Below are positions 49,001 to 57,419 of a stretch of DNA of 64,000 nt, piece after piece. Within the stretch, counting starts at the first letter, position 1. Each line of letters begins with the position of its first letter. Both the position numbers and the translations under genes were made by a program. Below the pieces are notes generated by a model. The model worked only from the letters and a program-made list of their open reading frames with translations, was not told the DNA's origin and made no database searches. The DNA comes from Pomphorhynchus laevis (taxonomy: Eukaryota > Acanthocephala > Palaeacanthocephala > Echinorhynchida > Pomphorhynchidae): the NCBI GenBank assembly GCA_012934845.2, contig WNNJ02003170.1, positions 1 through 64,000 of the forward strand. The letters are read 5' to 3'.

Positions 49001-52000
49001 CCACCAAATTTGAACGGAAGTGTAATTAGTATTCTATCTTCCTCCAATCGGTCCGGTACCTAACATATGAGGTAATAAGTGTTCGAACAGCCGTGAACGA
49101 AAGCTTTCAAACCAACTGTTTCTGGTTTTGCAAGTTCTGAATAAATAAGTCTGTTGGTGTTATGCCTTTGTCAATAGAATATAAGCCGAGAATGCTTTGA
49201 TTGATGCAATTCCATGAAGCTGATCAAGCGACTTATTCCAATCGTCGACCGTTTCTTTAACTCATGACTTCACGTATTCGCCGAACCCTATAAAAAGCTT
49301 CCTAGGTATTTGGCACCATCTTTATGTATAGGTACGGCATCGTATCTAAATCGCTTTAGATTAGTCCCCAGCTCTACGTCGTGTGTCAGAAGTGTGCATT
49401 TTGTAGGATTTACATATATCCATAATTCGGGCCAACTGCTTGACACATTTCCACACTTTTAAGAGGTCATCGATTTTTCCGACACATGCTCCATCGTCTG
49501 CGTACCAACAGTAGATAGCTCCAGGTGCAATCTTACTCAATTTGTCAATTAGGGGCATTGATGCAGCAGCGTAAGCAGCCATGACCAGCGGATCCCGTTG
49601 TGTGAATCTTTCAGCCGACAATAGCGTTATATTATCGACAGTAAGAATTGATGGTTGCCCATACGTGTTATTTAATATCGTCGATAAAGCTGGACATATA
49701 TATTTCATGTTTGTTAGAGCCATTTCTCTGTTAACACAATTTAATGCGTTTCTTGCATCTAACAATAGCACACAATTGTCGGCCGATTTTTCAAAAGCTG
49801 TTCGGACTAAATGGATAGCGATTTCGGTACCACATCGTTGTCTAGTGCATAGTTGAAAACTCCCACAGACTGCTGTGAGATCATTTTTGATGCGTGAAAG
49901 CAAAGCACGACCAACTATTCTTCTCACTACCACACCAATTCCAATTGGTCTGACACCAAGCATCTTGTTTAATGGTATCAAAGGCTTACTGTATATGCCT
50001 GCAGAAAGTATGGCTCAATAGATTCAGTCGATATCTTAATTGCGAATTCACATATCTTGTCGGCTAGAAGGTAATAACTATTACCAAATGATGTAAGAAA
50101 ATGTCTCCAACCATCAGAGTCTACTCCAGACGGACCATCATATCCGCGTGTTCGTTTTGTTGCTGTTATAACTTCCTCTGGCGTCAAATCATAACATCGT
50201 GAGACGTGATGTTCCACGCATCCATCCAACCTATCTGTAAGCATCAGGCTGTCAGACGCCGACGCGTTAGTAGGATGAAGCTCCCTTAGTTTTTGAAGCA
50301 CGGTAATACCGTCAAGTTCAGTTCCCAATGACAATATTCCACCACCAGACCGTTGTTTTAATAATCGCGATGCTTTGCTGATTTTTCCAGATTTAATAAG
50401 ATTGACAGCCTTTTTTGTATTTGATGTGGGCATGTTCCCTTCTTTTTCTAGTTCACTTACCCGACACTTTTGAAGAAATCGCGCTTCTTCCAGTAACTCA
50501 TTAAGTTTTCCCCTCTCCAAAGTAGTATTCTCCGTTTTAATATATATATATTTTAATATATATAGATAATTAATATATATAATATATATAATATATAATA
50601 TAATTATAATCTATAATTAAATATATTATAATATAATTATAATATATAATATAATATATAATTATAATATATAATAATATAATTAATATATATAATTAAT
50701 ATATAGATATTAATAATAATTATTAATAATAACTATATTAATTTAGATAATGTTTTACGTTGACTAATTAATTTAGAGAACGAGGGATCAGCACACAAAC
50801 ATTATGTAAAAAATTAAATTGAACTTCTTGCCAACGTATAAATTTTACGTAATATTCTTAAACTAAACACATTTTGTTGAATACTGGAGAAGGACGAACA
50901 AATACAAATTTATTTTGCTAGCGGCTGAAATACAGCTTTCATTCTAAGAACAGCGAGAAAATTTTCTCTATTTGTACAATATGAACAAATTTGTTTTTAT
51001 TTTTCTTGTGACGCTAGCAGCAGCTGGCGAAAAAAAATAAAAAAAATGCGGGATCGCTAATAAAGTCATCAATATGCCTTGATATTTTGTAATTATGATT
51101 AGTGAATATAAAGTATAAATATTTGAGATCTTATTTCTTATTCGCATTAATTGAAAATGGAGCATATCTAATCCTCTCTAAAAGCAAATATATACAATTA
51201 TTCTTGGATTTAACATTATATTAAATAGAGGATTTAACGGAGTGAAATTCGATTTTTATTTCAAAAAGTTATAACGTTTCGACGGGTACTCCCGTCATTG
51301 TCAGGTACATCAACAAAACGTTTTGTTGATGTATCTGATGATGACGGGAGTACCCGTTGAAACGTTGTAATTTTTTGAAATAAAAATCGAATTTCACTCC
51401 GTTAAATCTTTTATTATGATTGGGAATTCTTCTACATACAAAATTATTTTAAATGTGATACTAAGGAAATGATATTATAATCTATTGATTGATACTTCAT
51501 AAATGATAAGTGAAATTTTACTAGAAATGATATTGCTGCTGATCAAGATAAAGTTTTGTGATATTTGAAAATCTTAATTTTCAAATTAAGATTAAAATTT
51601 ATGGATTTTTAATTATATGAAAAGTAAATTGTTTTTAAATGTTGGTGCATGATCAAAATATAAATTTATTTTTACCTCGAGCATAATTAAATCAATTATA
51701 AAATTAATAATAACTAATTTTGTTATAATTTTTAATTTCGAATGTTTAAGCGAGATCAATAATTTTTATATTTCACTAGCTACTGCGAGCATTATCAAAT
51801 AAATTAAATTAATAACTGATTTTAATTCATTTATTTAAATTCCGAACTTTGCAGCAGATAATATATTAATAAGTGATTTCGATCCATCTATTAAATATGA
51901 AATTCTGAAGCAAGATTAACAAAATATAAAATAACTTTTATATTTCATTAGCTACAGCGAGCATCACCAAATAAATTAAATTAATAACTGATTTTAATCC

Positions 52001-54175
52001 ATCTATTAAATAATAAATTTTAAAGCAAGATCAAAAAAATAAATTTATTTATATTTCACTAGCTTTTATATATCACTATCTTTTTCCGAATTCTAAAAAT
52101 TCTTTTGTGGAATTAATACTGAAATAGTGTTTTATACCAGTATGAATTTCGATTACCTTACAATATTTTTTGAAGTGTGATTTAATTACTTTAAGTATTT
52201 TATTCATATAGACAGAAAGTGGTTTTAATGTACATTTAAAATCACTACATATGAACCTAGGTTTTATTGGATTTTTTAATATTGATTTGGATTCCAATAT
52301 AATATAGATATAGTTTTATCATCTGATTCGACCTTTATACCCTTTTTATTCAATATTGAACAGTGACTTGGGATAATTCTTTCTAAACTAAAAATTACTG
52401 CCTTCATATGTTTCATTTACATTTAAATTATTATAATTAACTTATTTCATATCAAAATAAAGCTTTTTACGTATGAAGACAATGTTTTTACTTGAAGCTT
52501 TATTAATAAAGCTTTATCAATAGCTGTTATTATATAGTTATCCTTTAAGCCCGCTGTATAAGAGCGCATCGAATATAATAGCACATCGAATTTATCATTG
52601 AACATTATGTCAATGATTAAACACAAATTCTAGTGGTATACTTCAAATATCTATTTATCTTCATTGACGGCATAAATCGATGGAGTCCCCGAATTCTGAC
52701 AGCACAAATGTTACCCCTTTTATTCAATATTGAATTGTGACTTGTGATAATTGTTTCAAAACTAAAATCACTACACTCATGTGTTGCTTTTCCATTTAAA
52801 TCATTAACATTTATTGTACGATTATAGTATTTTGTATTACAATAACTGTCTATTATACAACTTACTATCATAGTCGTTAATTAATCTTTGATTTATTGAA
52901 CACATGATATCTTTAGAAAAGCTTATATTTACATAAAGATCATTTAGCTTATTATCACTTAAAAGTTGTTTTAATATTTCTAATTGTTCATAAATATACT
53001 TATCTTTTTTAATATTTTTAAGTTTATTTTTCTTATTCCTTTTATCACCATGACTTCTTGGCTTGCGTTTAACCGGATTATTATAATATAGTTGTTTATT
53101 ATGTATTATACTACTTCTGCAAATTCCTTGTACCACGTCATTTAATCCTAATGGGTACTTGGAATTAAGCGTTTTAATCCAAAAATCTTCCCTTTCTAAT
53201 AGTTTTTGATTTAATATTGATATGTTTTCTTCGATAATATGCTCTAAAATAAATAATTTACAGTTTTTAATATCATGTCCTATTCATCTCATATGTTTAT
53301 GAAATATAGTTTGACTACTTTGCTGAAATTCCAAACTCAAAAGTCTAATAAATAATTATACAGTTATAAATAAATATGATACAGTTATATATTTGACTAT
53401 GTAATTTTATATATTGAAAAAATATCAAAATTTTGTCTCGTATTTTTGAATTCAAGACAAAATGTATTTGCTTTAATTTTTTATTTAATCATTTTGTCTT
53501 GTATTTTTTACGTTTATAAATGTATATAAATATAGTTTAATATATAATTTAATATGATATATATAATTTATATATTTAATATTAATAATGATTATTATTA
53601 ATCAAATATATTAAAGTTTTTTTAAAAAATCAAAATTTTTATACAACCATATTTGTACATATAAAGCAAATATCTCAAACTATAATTATACAAATATAAA
53701 TAGAATTATTGTTTTATATAACAATATAAATGGACCCGGTAATTATGTCCACGATTATACCGGGTCAAGGAAAGGAACAAACCTGGAAGGGATATTGTTA
53801 TTCTTGACAGCCTGTATAGATTGATTTGTTTCAAATTAATATTCACTCATATTTTATCTCTACGTAGAATATTTGAAAAATATTGTCAGTAATTAACACT
53901 ATCATTTTCCTATGATTTTAGAAACTTGGACTGTAATCACGGGGAATCCCGCTAAATTCATTCTAGGTCTTATTTCAATCGTATTTGATCTAATTATGAT
54001 AATTCAACACTATATTTTATACCCTACGACTGACCATCGTGAAGGATGCACGCTCTTTAAGCATATATCGAAAAGACTAGCTACTTTGAAGCGTGAATCG
54101 CATACAGATGAAACAGATACAGCCGAATGCAACAAATATACAGAGCCTAAAGAAGAAACTCATTCACTATCGTAG
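32050..54175 (+). CDS. CTNS: cystinosin, lysosomal H+/cystine exporter (PQ-loop family), 9 exons
   Basis: Exports cystine from lysosomes with protons. Exons: 32050-32059, 32124-32253, 36374-36550 (second copy 37284-37460), 39219-39371, 39421-39520, 42415-42534, 44863-45033, 47683-47800, 53922-54175. GT-AG junctions and phases fit; total 1233 nt, 410 residues. Signal peptide MLLHLALILIFAAFT; lumenal domain to about 130 with N-glycosylation sites NLS, NGT and NET; then seven-helix core. The first PQ is in GWLSFFLWSASFYPQ (about 134-148); LSFDYTAIDLLGY follows. The second is in LIKYIPQ then VYFNYQRKSTTGWS (about 281-301). Asp308 in GWSIWNAALD corresponds to the proton-coupling Asp of mammalian cystinosin. 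The C-tail runs about 50 residues past IQHYILY and lacks the GYDQL lysosomal signal. Introns of 49 and 64 bp coexist with one of 6.1 kb. Confidence 0.95.
33720..34015 (-). repeat. dispersed repeat family R, copy 6 (inverted)
   Basis: The reverse complement shows the family end ACGTAGACTCAGTTATC and the blocks GATGACCTCTAATCC and ACATCACATATTATTTAT. Within cystinosin intron 2. Confidence 0.75.
34850..36000 (-). pseudogene. LINE reverse transcriptase remnant in cystinosin intron
   Basis: Minus strand from 36000: YAIFVDFAKAFNLVNRGQL (RT motif A), then MNLPTCIRATKSSCSIYPND (motif C region, catalytic YADD replaced by YPND), NLDKTKVMVFRAGGRLSRK and FCYLGMRLTRRWTFSDHIE. A short foreign insert (35355-35440) carries a hammerhead-like core and interrupts it; the RT thumb resumes as WSDLTTSNFKQLDKIKLKFF near 35220. 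Stops beyond. Antisense to cystinosin. Confidence 0.7.
35365..35392 (+). ncRNA. hammerhead-like core
   Basis: CTGAAGA, one T, hairpin GCTAAC-AGAA-GTTTAC, then GAAA. The flanks CTTTGATCCAG match the 28.5 kb copy. Stem II is imperfect; no helix I or III seen. Confidence 0.3.
36670..36694 (-). ncRNA. hammerhead-like core, copy a
   Basis: Minus strand: CTGACGA, one A, hairpin GCCG-TAACG-CGGC, GAAA, then GCTTTGGC. Repeated at 37578-37602 (minus) and, inverted and altered, at 37683-37707 (plus). It has the same one-base excess before stem II as the Penelope-end copies. Confidence 0.4.
37024..37078. repeat. (AT)n microsatellite
   Basis: Uninterrupted alternating TA for about 50 bp, present only in the second copy of the duplicated segment. 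Confidence 0.9.
37284..37460 (+). CDS. CTNS: second copy of the cystinosin lumenal-domain exon
   Basis: The 177 bp appear identical to 36374-36550, with the same acceptor (ATATTTTAG) and donor (GTAAGA). Both copies begin with the last base of a codon and end after two bases, so the exon is phase-symmetric: inclusion of one, the other or both keeps the frame. Including both would add 59 residues, giving a 469-residue protein with a doubled WTSHSPSSK to YDYYIRFIN region. Either a real recent exon duplication or an assembly duplication. Confidence 0.8.
37530..37770. repeat. inverted repeat, arms about 105 bp
   Basis: 37530-37635 and 37645-37755 are inverted complements with a few differences (shared GCCAAAGCTTTCG, TTACGGC, TCATTGTAAGTATTAATAAC). 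Each arm carries one hammerhead-like core, so transcription in either direction would give a core. Confidence 0.85.
38040..38380 (-). pseudogene. CR1/L2-like LINE 3' relic
   Basis: Minus strand reads LFIDAPILWNKLSLASRSTV then SFPSLKH, the W-N-x-L-S/P-x-x-x-R-x C-terminal signature of CR1/L2-type RT, with preceding RNYLLLSVPSF. About 300 bp, one in-frame stop in the readable part. Confidence 0.55.
39600..39860. repeat. direct repeat of about 60 bp
   Basis: GAATTATTGGCCGCTTAGTC followed by TCTCGACATTGGGC and TAAAATAAATAAA occurs at about 39678 and 39803, separated by AATTAATT-type DNA. In cystinosin intron, function unknown. Confidence 0.7.
39890..40650 (-). pseudogene. LINE (R1/I-like) RT C-terminal remnant
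   Basis: Minus strand from 40647: ALSRWSFQLQLDRKASKVAI, then GAIRYFRIMLLPIIQFGLPV (thumb motif), PRTGEFCRHLENLEAKLSLL and SEIHERKNALLLGEFLFMG near 40060. The order is that of the RT connection/C-terminal region of LINEs. Frame breaks at about 40340 and 40220. Confidence 0.6.
41074..41234 (+). mobile_element. 161-bp hammerhead-carrying insertion, candidate non-autonomous element
   Basis: A segment of markedly higher GC flanked by 13-bp direct repeats TATTTGACTATTA at 41061-41073 and 41235-41247, consistent with a target-site duplication. It contains the ribozyme at 41106-41186 and a trailing GGTTCTTCCGCG that only loosely resembles a pol III B box. It lies in the cystinosin intron 5'-adjacent to an 82-bp tandem array. 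The nearest known parallel is the SINE-like, hammerhead-bearing repeat of schistosomes. Confidence 0.6.
41106..41186 (+). ncRNA. hammerhead ribozyme, complete
   Basis: Helix III: GTGCCGT (41106-41112) pairs with ACGGTAC (41180-41186), 7 pairs with one G-U. Cleavage triplet GTC with C at 41113. Helix I: TGCCAG (41114-41119) with CTGACA (41150-41155), one mismatch, then CCTCC (41121-41125) with GGAAGG and an inner CTG-TATC-CAG hairpin, i.e. a bulged helix I suited to loop-loop contact. Core CTGATGA 41156-41162. Stem II GTCA-TTGTGA-TGAC 41163-41176. GAAA 41177-41180. Every invariant core base is present. Self-cleavage is predicted after 41113 in a plus-strand transcript, the sense of cystinosin pre-mRNA. 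Confidence 0.88.
41248..41470 (+). repeat. about 82-bp tandem repeat, 2.7 copies
   Basis: Units begin near 41248, 41329 and 41411, each with TTTTTGTGTGAA-GAT-AATTCT-AATTT, CGCTAGAA and GTCGGGGTTATTGAA-like blocks. Diverged by roughly 15-20 percent. Confidence 0.65.
41745..42265. repeat. dispersed repeat family C (several inverted copies)
   Basis: The block TCCAGTCCAATATTTCAATG followed by GCTGCTTCTAC and ATCATCAGGAACTACTTCC at 41800-41870 recurs inverted at about 42040-42250 (two parts) and at 43555-43690. In the reverse orientation it reads CTGATGA...GAAAT, again with the hammerhead-like spacing but without a stable stem II. Confidence 0.6.
42884..43423 (-). pseudogene. LINE with restriction-like endonuclease, fragment B (RT palm)
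   Basis: A 179-codon open frame on minus: TQGDPLAMAAYAAASLPLIR (motif B-like), HQWYADDATCVG (catalytic DD), YINPSKCTLLIHPTNK. Strongly similar to 3210-3656 and 49361-49981. Its first 20-30 codons derive from the 380-bp-repeat sequence (see 43395-43500), so this frame is a chimera. 5' and 3' parts are missing. Confidence 0.75.
43395..43500. repeat. inverted pair of 380-bp-repeat fragments
   Basis: On minus from about 43435: GTTGCATGATAGACTGGACT and TCGATTCACGATTTTC. On plus from about 43451: GTTGCTTAATAAACTGAACA and TTTACGACTTTTCAGTCAC. Both match the same section of the 380-bp unit (TGTTGCTTGATAGACTGGAC), arranged head to head around 43440. Confidence 0.7.
44316..44523 (+). pseudogene. unassigned protein relic
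   Basis: One frame (one stop) reads GAILTFLVDSKIAPDVP then IQIFYGSLDEVNFAIEWILS and TEPRFYRFTVILYKFRATEK. The sequence looks protein-like and not AT drift, but I do not recognise the family; likely a retroelement or gene fragment in a cystinosin intron. Confidence 0.3.
45240..45370. repeat. TATAAT-type simple sequence
   Basis: About 130 bp of near-perfect TA/ATAATA alternation with internal palindromes. Confidence 0.7.
45959..46175 (+). pseudogene. Penelope-like RT fragment, inverted relative to its continuation
   Basis: The plus strand reads MNIKLTSIKTTFNLYRKFT, FLHEHLCIPYN, EILRIATICNDIGFLQNHLN and NLIDT, the post-catalytic part of a Penelope-type RT. At 46176 the sequence switches to the opposite strand of the same RT (46176-46670), so this part has been inverted. 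The same gene piece recurs at 47003-47215 (+), 62183-62432 (-) and 62826-63167 (-). Confidence 0.7.
46176..46670 (-). pseudogene. Penelope-like RT core with YIDDI box
   Basis: The minus strand gives YLDKIELIESLNILINQNYL, then IKGVSITGNSSPIIADLFLS (motif B) and, after a TGA, YIDDICVFNYSNF (motif C). Nearly identical to 63207-63700, including the in-frame TGA just before YIDD, so the two copies descend from one already defective element. Confidence 0.75.
47003..47215 (+). pseudogene. Penelope-like RT fragment
   Basis: Second plus-strand copy of the NIKLTSIKTTFNLYRKFTRN to EILRIATICNDINFLQSHLN block, ending in stops. Upstream of cystinosin exon 8. Confidence 0.65.
47340..47620 (+). repeat. dispersed repeat family R, copy 7
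   Basis: Blocks GATGAAATACGTCATTAGCA, CTGTTATGTTGAGT, GGGGCCGAAACCTGATAACA and TTATCTGTTATTAGTCAATT. Lies just 5' of cystinosin exon 8. Confidence 0.85.
48170..50520 (-). pseudogene. LINE with restriction-like endonuclease, fragment C (longest copy)
   Basis: Minus strand from 50520: ERGKLNELLEEARFLQKCRV and DLTPEEVITATKRTRGYDGP (pre-RT region). 49981-49361 is a 206-codon frame with MLGVRPIGIGVVVRRIVGRA (motif near the RT start), DNCVLLLDARNALNCVNREM (motif A), QRDPLVMAAYAAASMP (motif B) and CWYADDGACVG (motif C). From 48882 the downstream part (HIRHSNFSRWAHI, then SREFQDAAAVRYG), a Cys-rich block near 48640 and MDICVFNTLAPSYSLSRISD at 48387 follow with frame breaks. It occupies the 6.1-kb last cystinosin intron, antisense. 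Confidence 0.8.
50535..50760. repeat. TATAATTA simple sequence
   Basis: About 220 bp of TATA/ATTA repeats adjoining the LINE's 5' end. Confidence 0.8.
51231..51408. repeat. spacerless palindrome, arms about 89 bp, hammerhead-like core in each arm
   Basis: GGAGTGAAATTCGATTTTTA at the left is mirrored as TAAAAATCGAATTTCACTCC at the right, with the centre at CAAAACGTTTTG (about 51320). Right arm, plus: CTGATGA-T-GACGGG-AGTA-CCCGTT-GAAAC. Left arm, minus: CTGACAA-T-GACGGG-AGTA-CCCGTC-GAAAC. The stem II of six pairs is perfect in both. One arm has the full CTGATGA box; the other has G8 to A. Confidence 0.8.
51640..52075 (-). repeat. tandem Penelope-end repeats
   Basis: The block TTTATATTTCACTAGCTAC followed by GCGAGCATTATCAAATAAATT and GATTTTAATTCATCTATTAAAT occurs at about 51765 and 51940 with a truncated third start at 52055. 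A related block is at 61545-61625. On minus each reads TGATGCTCGC-TGTA-GCTAATGAAAT, a decayed form of the 15.2 kb core. Probably stacked pseudo-LTR pieces. Confidence 0.55.
52076..53330 (-). pseudogene. Penelope-like RT N-terminal half
   Basis: Minus strand from 53136: a Lys/Asn-rich linker (KRKPRSHGDKRNKKNKLKN, then LEILKQLLSDNKLNDLYVNI). 52297-52076 reads KPRFICSDFKCTLKPLSVYM, NKILKVIKSHFKKYC and EIHTGIKHYFSINSTKEFLE, the block that precedes RT motif A in YIDD-type Penelope relatives. Matches 61608-61823. Several stops. Confidence 0.65.
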
Positions 54176-54385
54176 GAATTCGCGAATAGTACCACTTATG
54201 TGCTAATTAACCTTATTTGAATACTAATTTGTTGGTCTTTAATATTGTTTCACATTTCGTTACTCAGAACGTTATAATATGAACTCACGATATAACATCA
54301 CCGTGATCAGAGATATATTTGTCAAGATTACCAATATTAATAAAGAAATAATATAGATAATTTTTTTTAATTAAGAATTATTATT

Positions 54386-55043
54386 ATACACACAATATAA
54401 GGTTACCCGCAAATGGGTCCGAAATATTAAATTAAAAATTAATTTTTTAGAATTAATTTAAACTTATTAAATGTTGGTCTGCGCGTTCCCTCTCGAACTT
54501 CCCGGGGCTCGGAGGCACGCGGATGAAACACGGGCCACTTCAAACGACAACCTGCTTTTAAGGTTTAATATTATGTCGGCGTAGCTAGTAAGGCTTAGTC
54601 TTGATTTTGCAGTAGCGATTGATTTTATTAACGATCAAGCGCGATCTCCTAGTCCACCTGACGATGATAAGACGATGTATAAGATACAAGGTATTAGAAA
54701 TAATAATAAGAGAATTTATTATACCTCTTTACCTTTCGGTACTGGGTAAACAAAATAAATACACCAAAAGTTTATCAATTTTATAAGTTGTATTTCAAAA
54801 TCTTCTCCTACTGTCAATATCGGATAGTGACAGATTTTTCAAAATTGGGCAAGTGAAGATATGCAGGTTAGATGCGCATTTATTTTTGCAAAGAACACAA
54901 ATGCACAAAGAGCACCGTGCATGTACTGGAATTCTAATAGCGCAGAATTTATCGTGATATCCATGGACAGAAATATTTGTTAGAAGAAGATTTATTATAC
55001 ACACAATATAAGGTTACCCGCAAATGGGTCCGAAATATTGAAT
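54386..55043. repeat. about 55-bp direct repeats bracketing a LINE piece
   Basis: ATTATACACACAATATAAGG, then TTACCCGCAAATGGGTCCG and AAATATT is at 54388-54440 and again at 54990-55043; a shorter relative (GGATTACCCGCAAATGGG) is at 47953-47970. Each block contains the small palindrome CCCGCAAATGGG-like core. The first copy lies just after the cystinosin stop. Confidence 0.7.
54441..54990 (-). pseudogene. LINE C-terminal fragment with Cys motif
   Basis: Minus strand 55004-54795: INLLLTNISVHGYHDKF, then CSLCICVLCKNKCASNLHIF and CPILKNLS: a C-x2-C...H...C arrangement like the zinc finger after LINE RTs. Upstream 54480-54700 is GC-rich without a frame. Confidence 0.45.
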
Positions 55044-55045
55044 TT

Positions 55046-55860
55046 AAATTAATTTTTAGGTGATGTAAGTTTTCGTCATATTGGACGATTGATGCGGATC
55101 TGTCACATTTCGTTATACTCCGGGTACACAGTTTGTCCAATACAGACGCGAGCAGGATGACCTCTTGTTGAGCGTGCTGCCCTGATGCACATCGATGCAG
55201 ACTTGGCCATAACTACGCTTATTTGCGAGCGTAGTGTTTTTATCATATCGCTGTACATGTGTAATCCTTGCCTGCCTTTAGCGACGCAATTCTTTTGATT
55301 GTAATGTTCGCCGCCGGTCCTATTGCGTCGTTTCCGGCAATGACAAACGGGGTGAATGAAGCTCTTTCCAACCGGCTCACCCTCTCCTCGTACTAAGCCG
55401 CTTTCGTGTCTCATGATATTGAAATGGTGTGAAATTGTTGTCAGAAGCATTTGACGAGGCCAAATGATTAAACGAGCAAAAGTCCAACATACACCGCTAC
55501 ATCCAATTTCCAAACAATCCACGACATTCAACGTCCAGCCTGGCATCTCGATCTAGTGTTGTTGATGCTCTCTCGAATGAAAAATATCAGTATGATTAAA
55601 AAATGTTGTTGAAATGCGAAAAATTAGTTGTTGTTAATTAGCGATTGAAGCAATTTCCAACAGGATGATGGAGTTTTGAACGGGGCAGTCGAACACTCAT
55701 AGAAATTCCGCGCATAAGAAGTAATCCGACGGATTCTCGGAGCGGCTTGATTTCACTAACGTAGTTTGTCTGAAACTGGTCTGCAACCTTGTGCGCGATT
55801 GTCTGTAAGCAACGATTTGAATCGATAGCGAAACACCTTTGTGAGAAATTGGAACCTCAA
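55046..55860 (-). pseudogene. LINE with restriction-like endonuclease, fragment D
   Basis: Minus strand shows RDARLDVECRGLFGNWM and LDFCSFNHLASSNASDN (nuclease block) near 55540-55430, then MYSDMIKTLRSQISVVMAKS and ASMCIRAARSTRGHP (C-terminus) at about 55250-55140. Order and sequence parallel 2825-2100. Frame breaks at about 55550 and 55400. Confidence 0.65.
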
Positions 55861-56760
55861 ATTTAAAATCCAAATCATAATCTCATGTAATCGTAATCTC
55901 AACATTGGATCATACACTAGACAGTAAAACTTTCACTAGACACACGAATTTAAAATCATTAGAAATAAAATTATTTCAAAGTTTTGTGAGTAACTAGACA
56001 CTCAAATTTAAAATCCAAATCATAATATCAAGTAATCGTAATCTCAATATTGGATCATACACTATACAGTAAAACTTTCACTGGACACTCGAATTTAAAA
56101 TCTTTAGAAATAAAATTATTTCAAAGTTTTGTGAGTAACTAGACACTCAAATTTAAAATCCAAATCATTATCTCAAGTAATCGTAATCTCAATATTGGAT
56201 CATACACTAGACAGTCAAACTTTCACTGGACACTCAAATTTAAAATCTTTAGAAATAAAATTATTTCAAAGTTTTGTGAGTAACTAGACACTCAAATTTA
56301 AAATCCAAATCATAATCTCAAGTAATCGTAATCTCAACATTGGATCATACACTAGACAGTCAAACTTTCACTAGACACTCAAATTTAAAATCTTTAGAAC
56401 TAAAATTATTTTAATGTTTTGTGAGTAAATAGACACTCAAATTTAAAATCCAAATCATAATCTCAAGTAATCGTAATCTCAACATTGGATCAAACACTGG
56501 ACAGTCAAACTTTCACTAGACACTCGAATTTAAAATTTTTAGAAATAAAATTATTTTAAAGTTTTGTGAGTAACTAGACACTCAAATTTAAAATCCAAAT
56601 CATAATCTCAAGATCGTAATCTCAACATTGGATTATACACTAGACAACTAAACTTTCACTGGGCACTCTAATTTAAAATCTTTAGAAATAAAATTATTTC
56701 AAAGTTTTTTAAGTGAGTAACTAGATGCTCAAATTTAAAATCTTTCAAAGTTTTGTAAGT
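55861..56760. repeat. 145-bp tandem satellite, about 6 copies
   Basis: Units opening ATTTAAAATCCAAATCATAA start at 55861, 56006, 56151, 56296, 56441 and 56586, exactly 145 bp apart; a degraded seventh start is near 56732. Inside each unit a second AATTTAAAATCTTTAGAAAT block shows that the unit arose from two related halves. Substitution-only divergence of a few percent. Confidence 0.93.
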
Positions 56761-57419
56761 GGGTAACTTTGTGACTAGTTTGTGACTTATTTTTAGAATT
56801 ACAAGTTCCGTGTGTGTCTGAAGATTGTGTGCTTGCTTTAATCTCAAGATAGTCAACAAGTATAATAACCACATTGTAAAAATAAAAAGGCGATCGCGAT
56901 ATGCAATCGGTTACTACTCGTGACATATGAGGTCTTAAAAATCAATATATGATGAACTAAGATGATAATATTTCATTTTCATTCTCGTGATCTACTCCAC
57001 GAGAATAACAACGAAAGTTAGTTAAACACATCTTTGTTACTATTATATCATTAACCGTTTATAAGAAAATTAAAGCATTGTGGGAATTCGATAAGCTCAT
57101 TTTTGAGGAAATATTAACTCGTGGCAATGTAAGTAGAAACTTGCATGTGTTGCTAAAGTGGCAATGACTGAATACGTAAAACAAAATATGTATTTCAAGA
57201 AAACGTGCTCTTCGAGTGTCGTATGAGATTTCGTCCAATAAAAATGTCAGATTCTAGTACTGCAACGGACTCGGACAAGAATTATTCAGAATTAATGAAA
57301 ACGTACTGCTAGTAAATCGGACAAGATAAAACAATACTAAAACTAGCTCTATTTCAACGAAAACGATATGTTCATTTGCCGTTTGTTACTCCAGAGCGCG
57401 GTTAAAAACTGCGTTATGG

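Noticed and set aside
55861-56760. Regularly spaced repeats as a CRISPR array
   Set aside because: The 145-bp units are contiguous with no unique spacers, and the sequence is eukaryotic.
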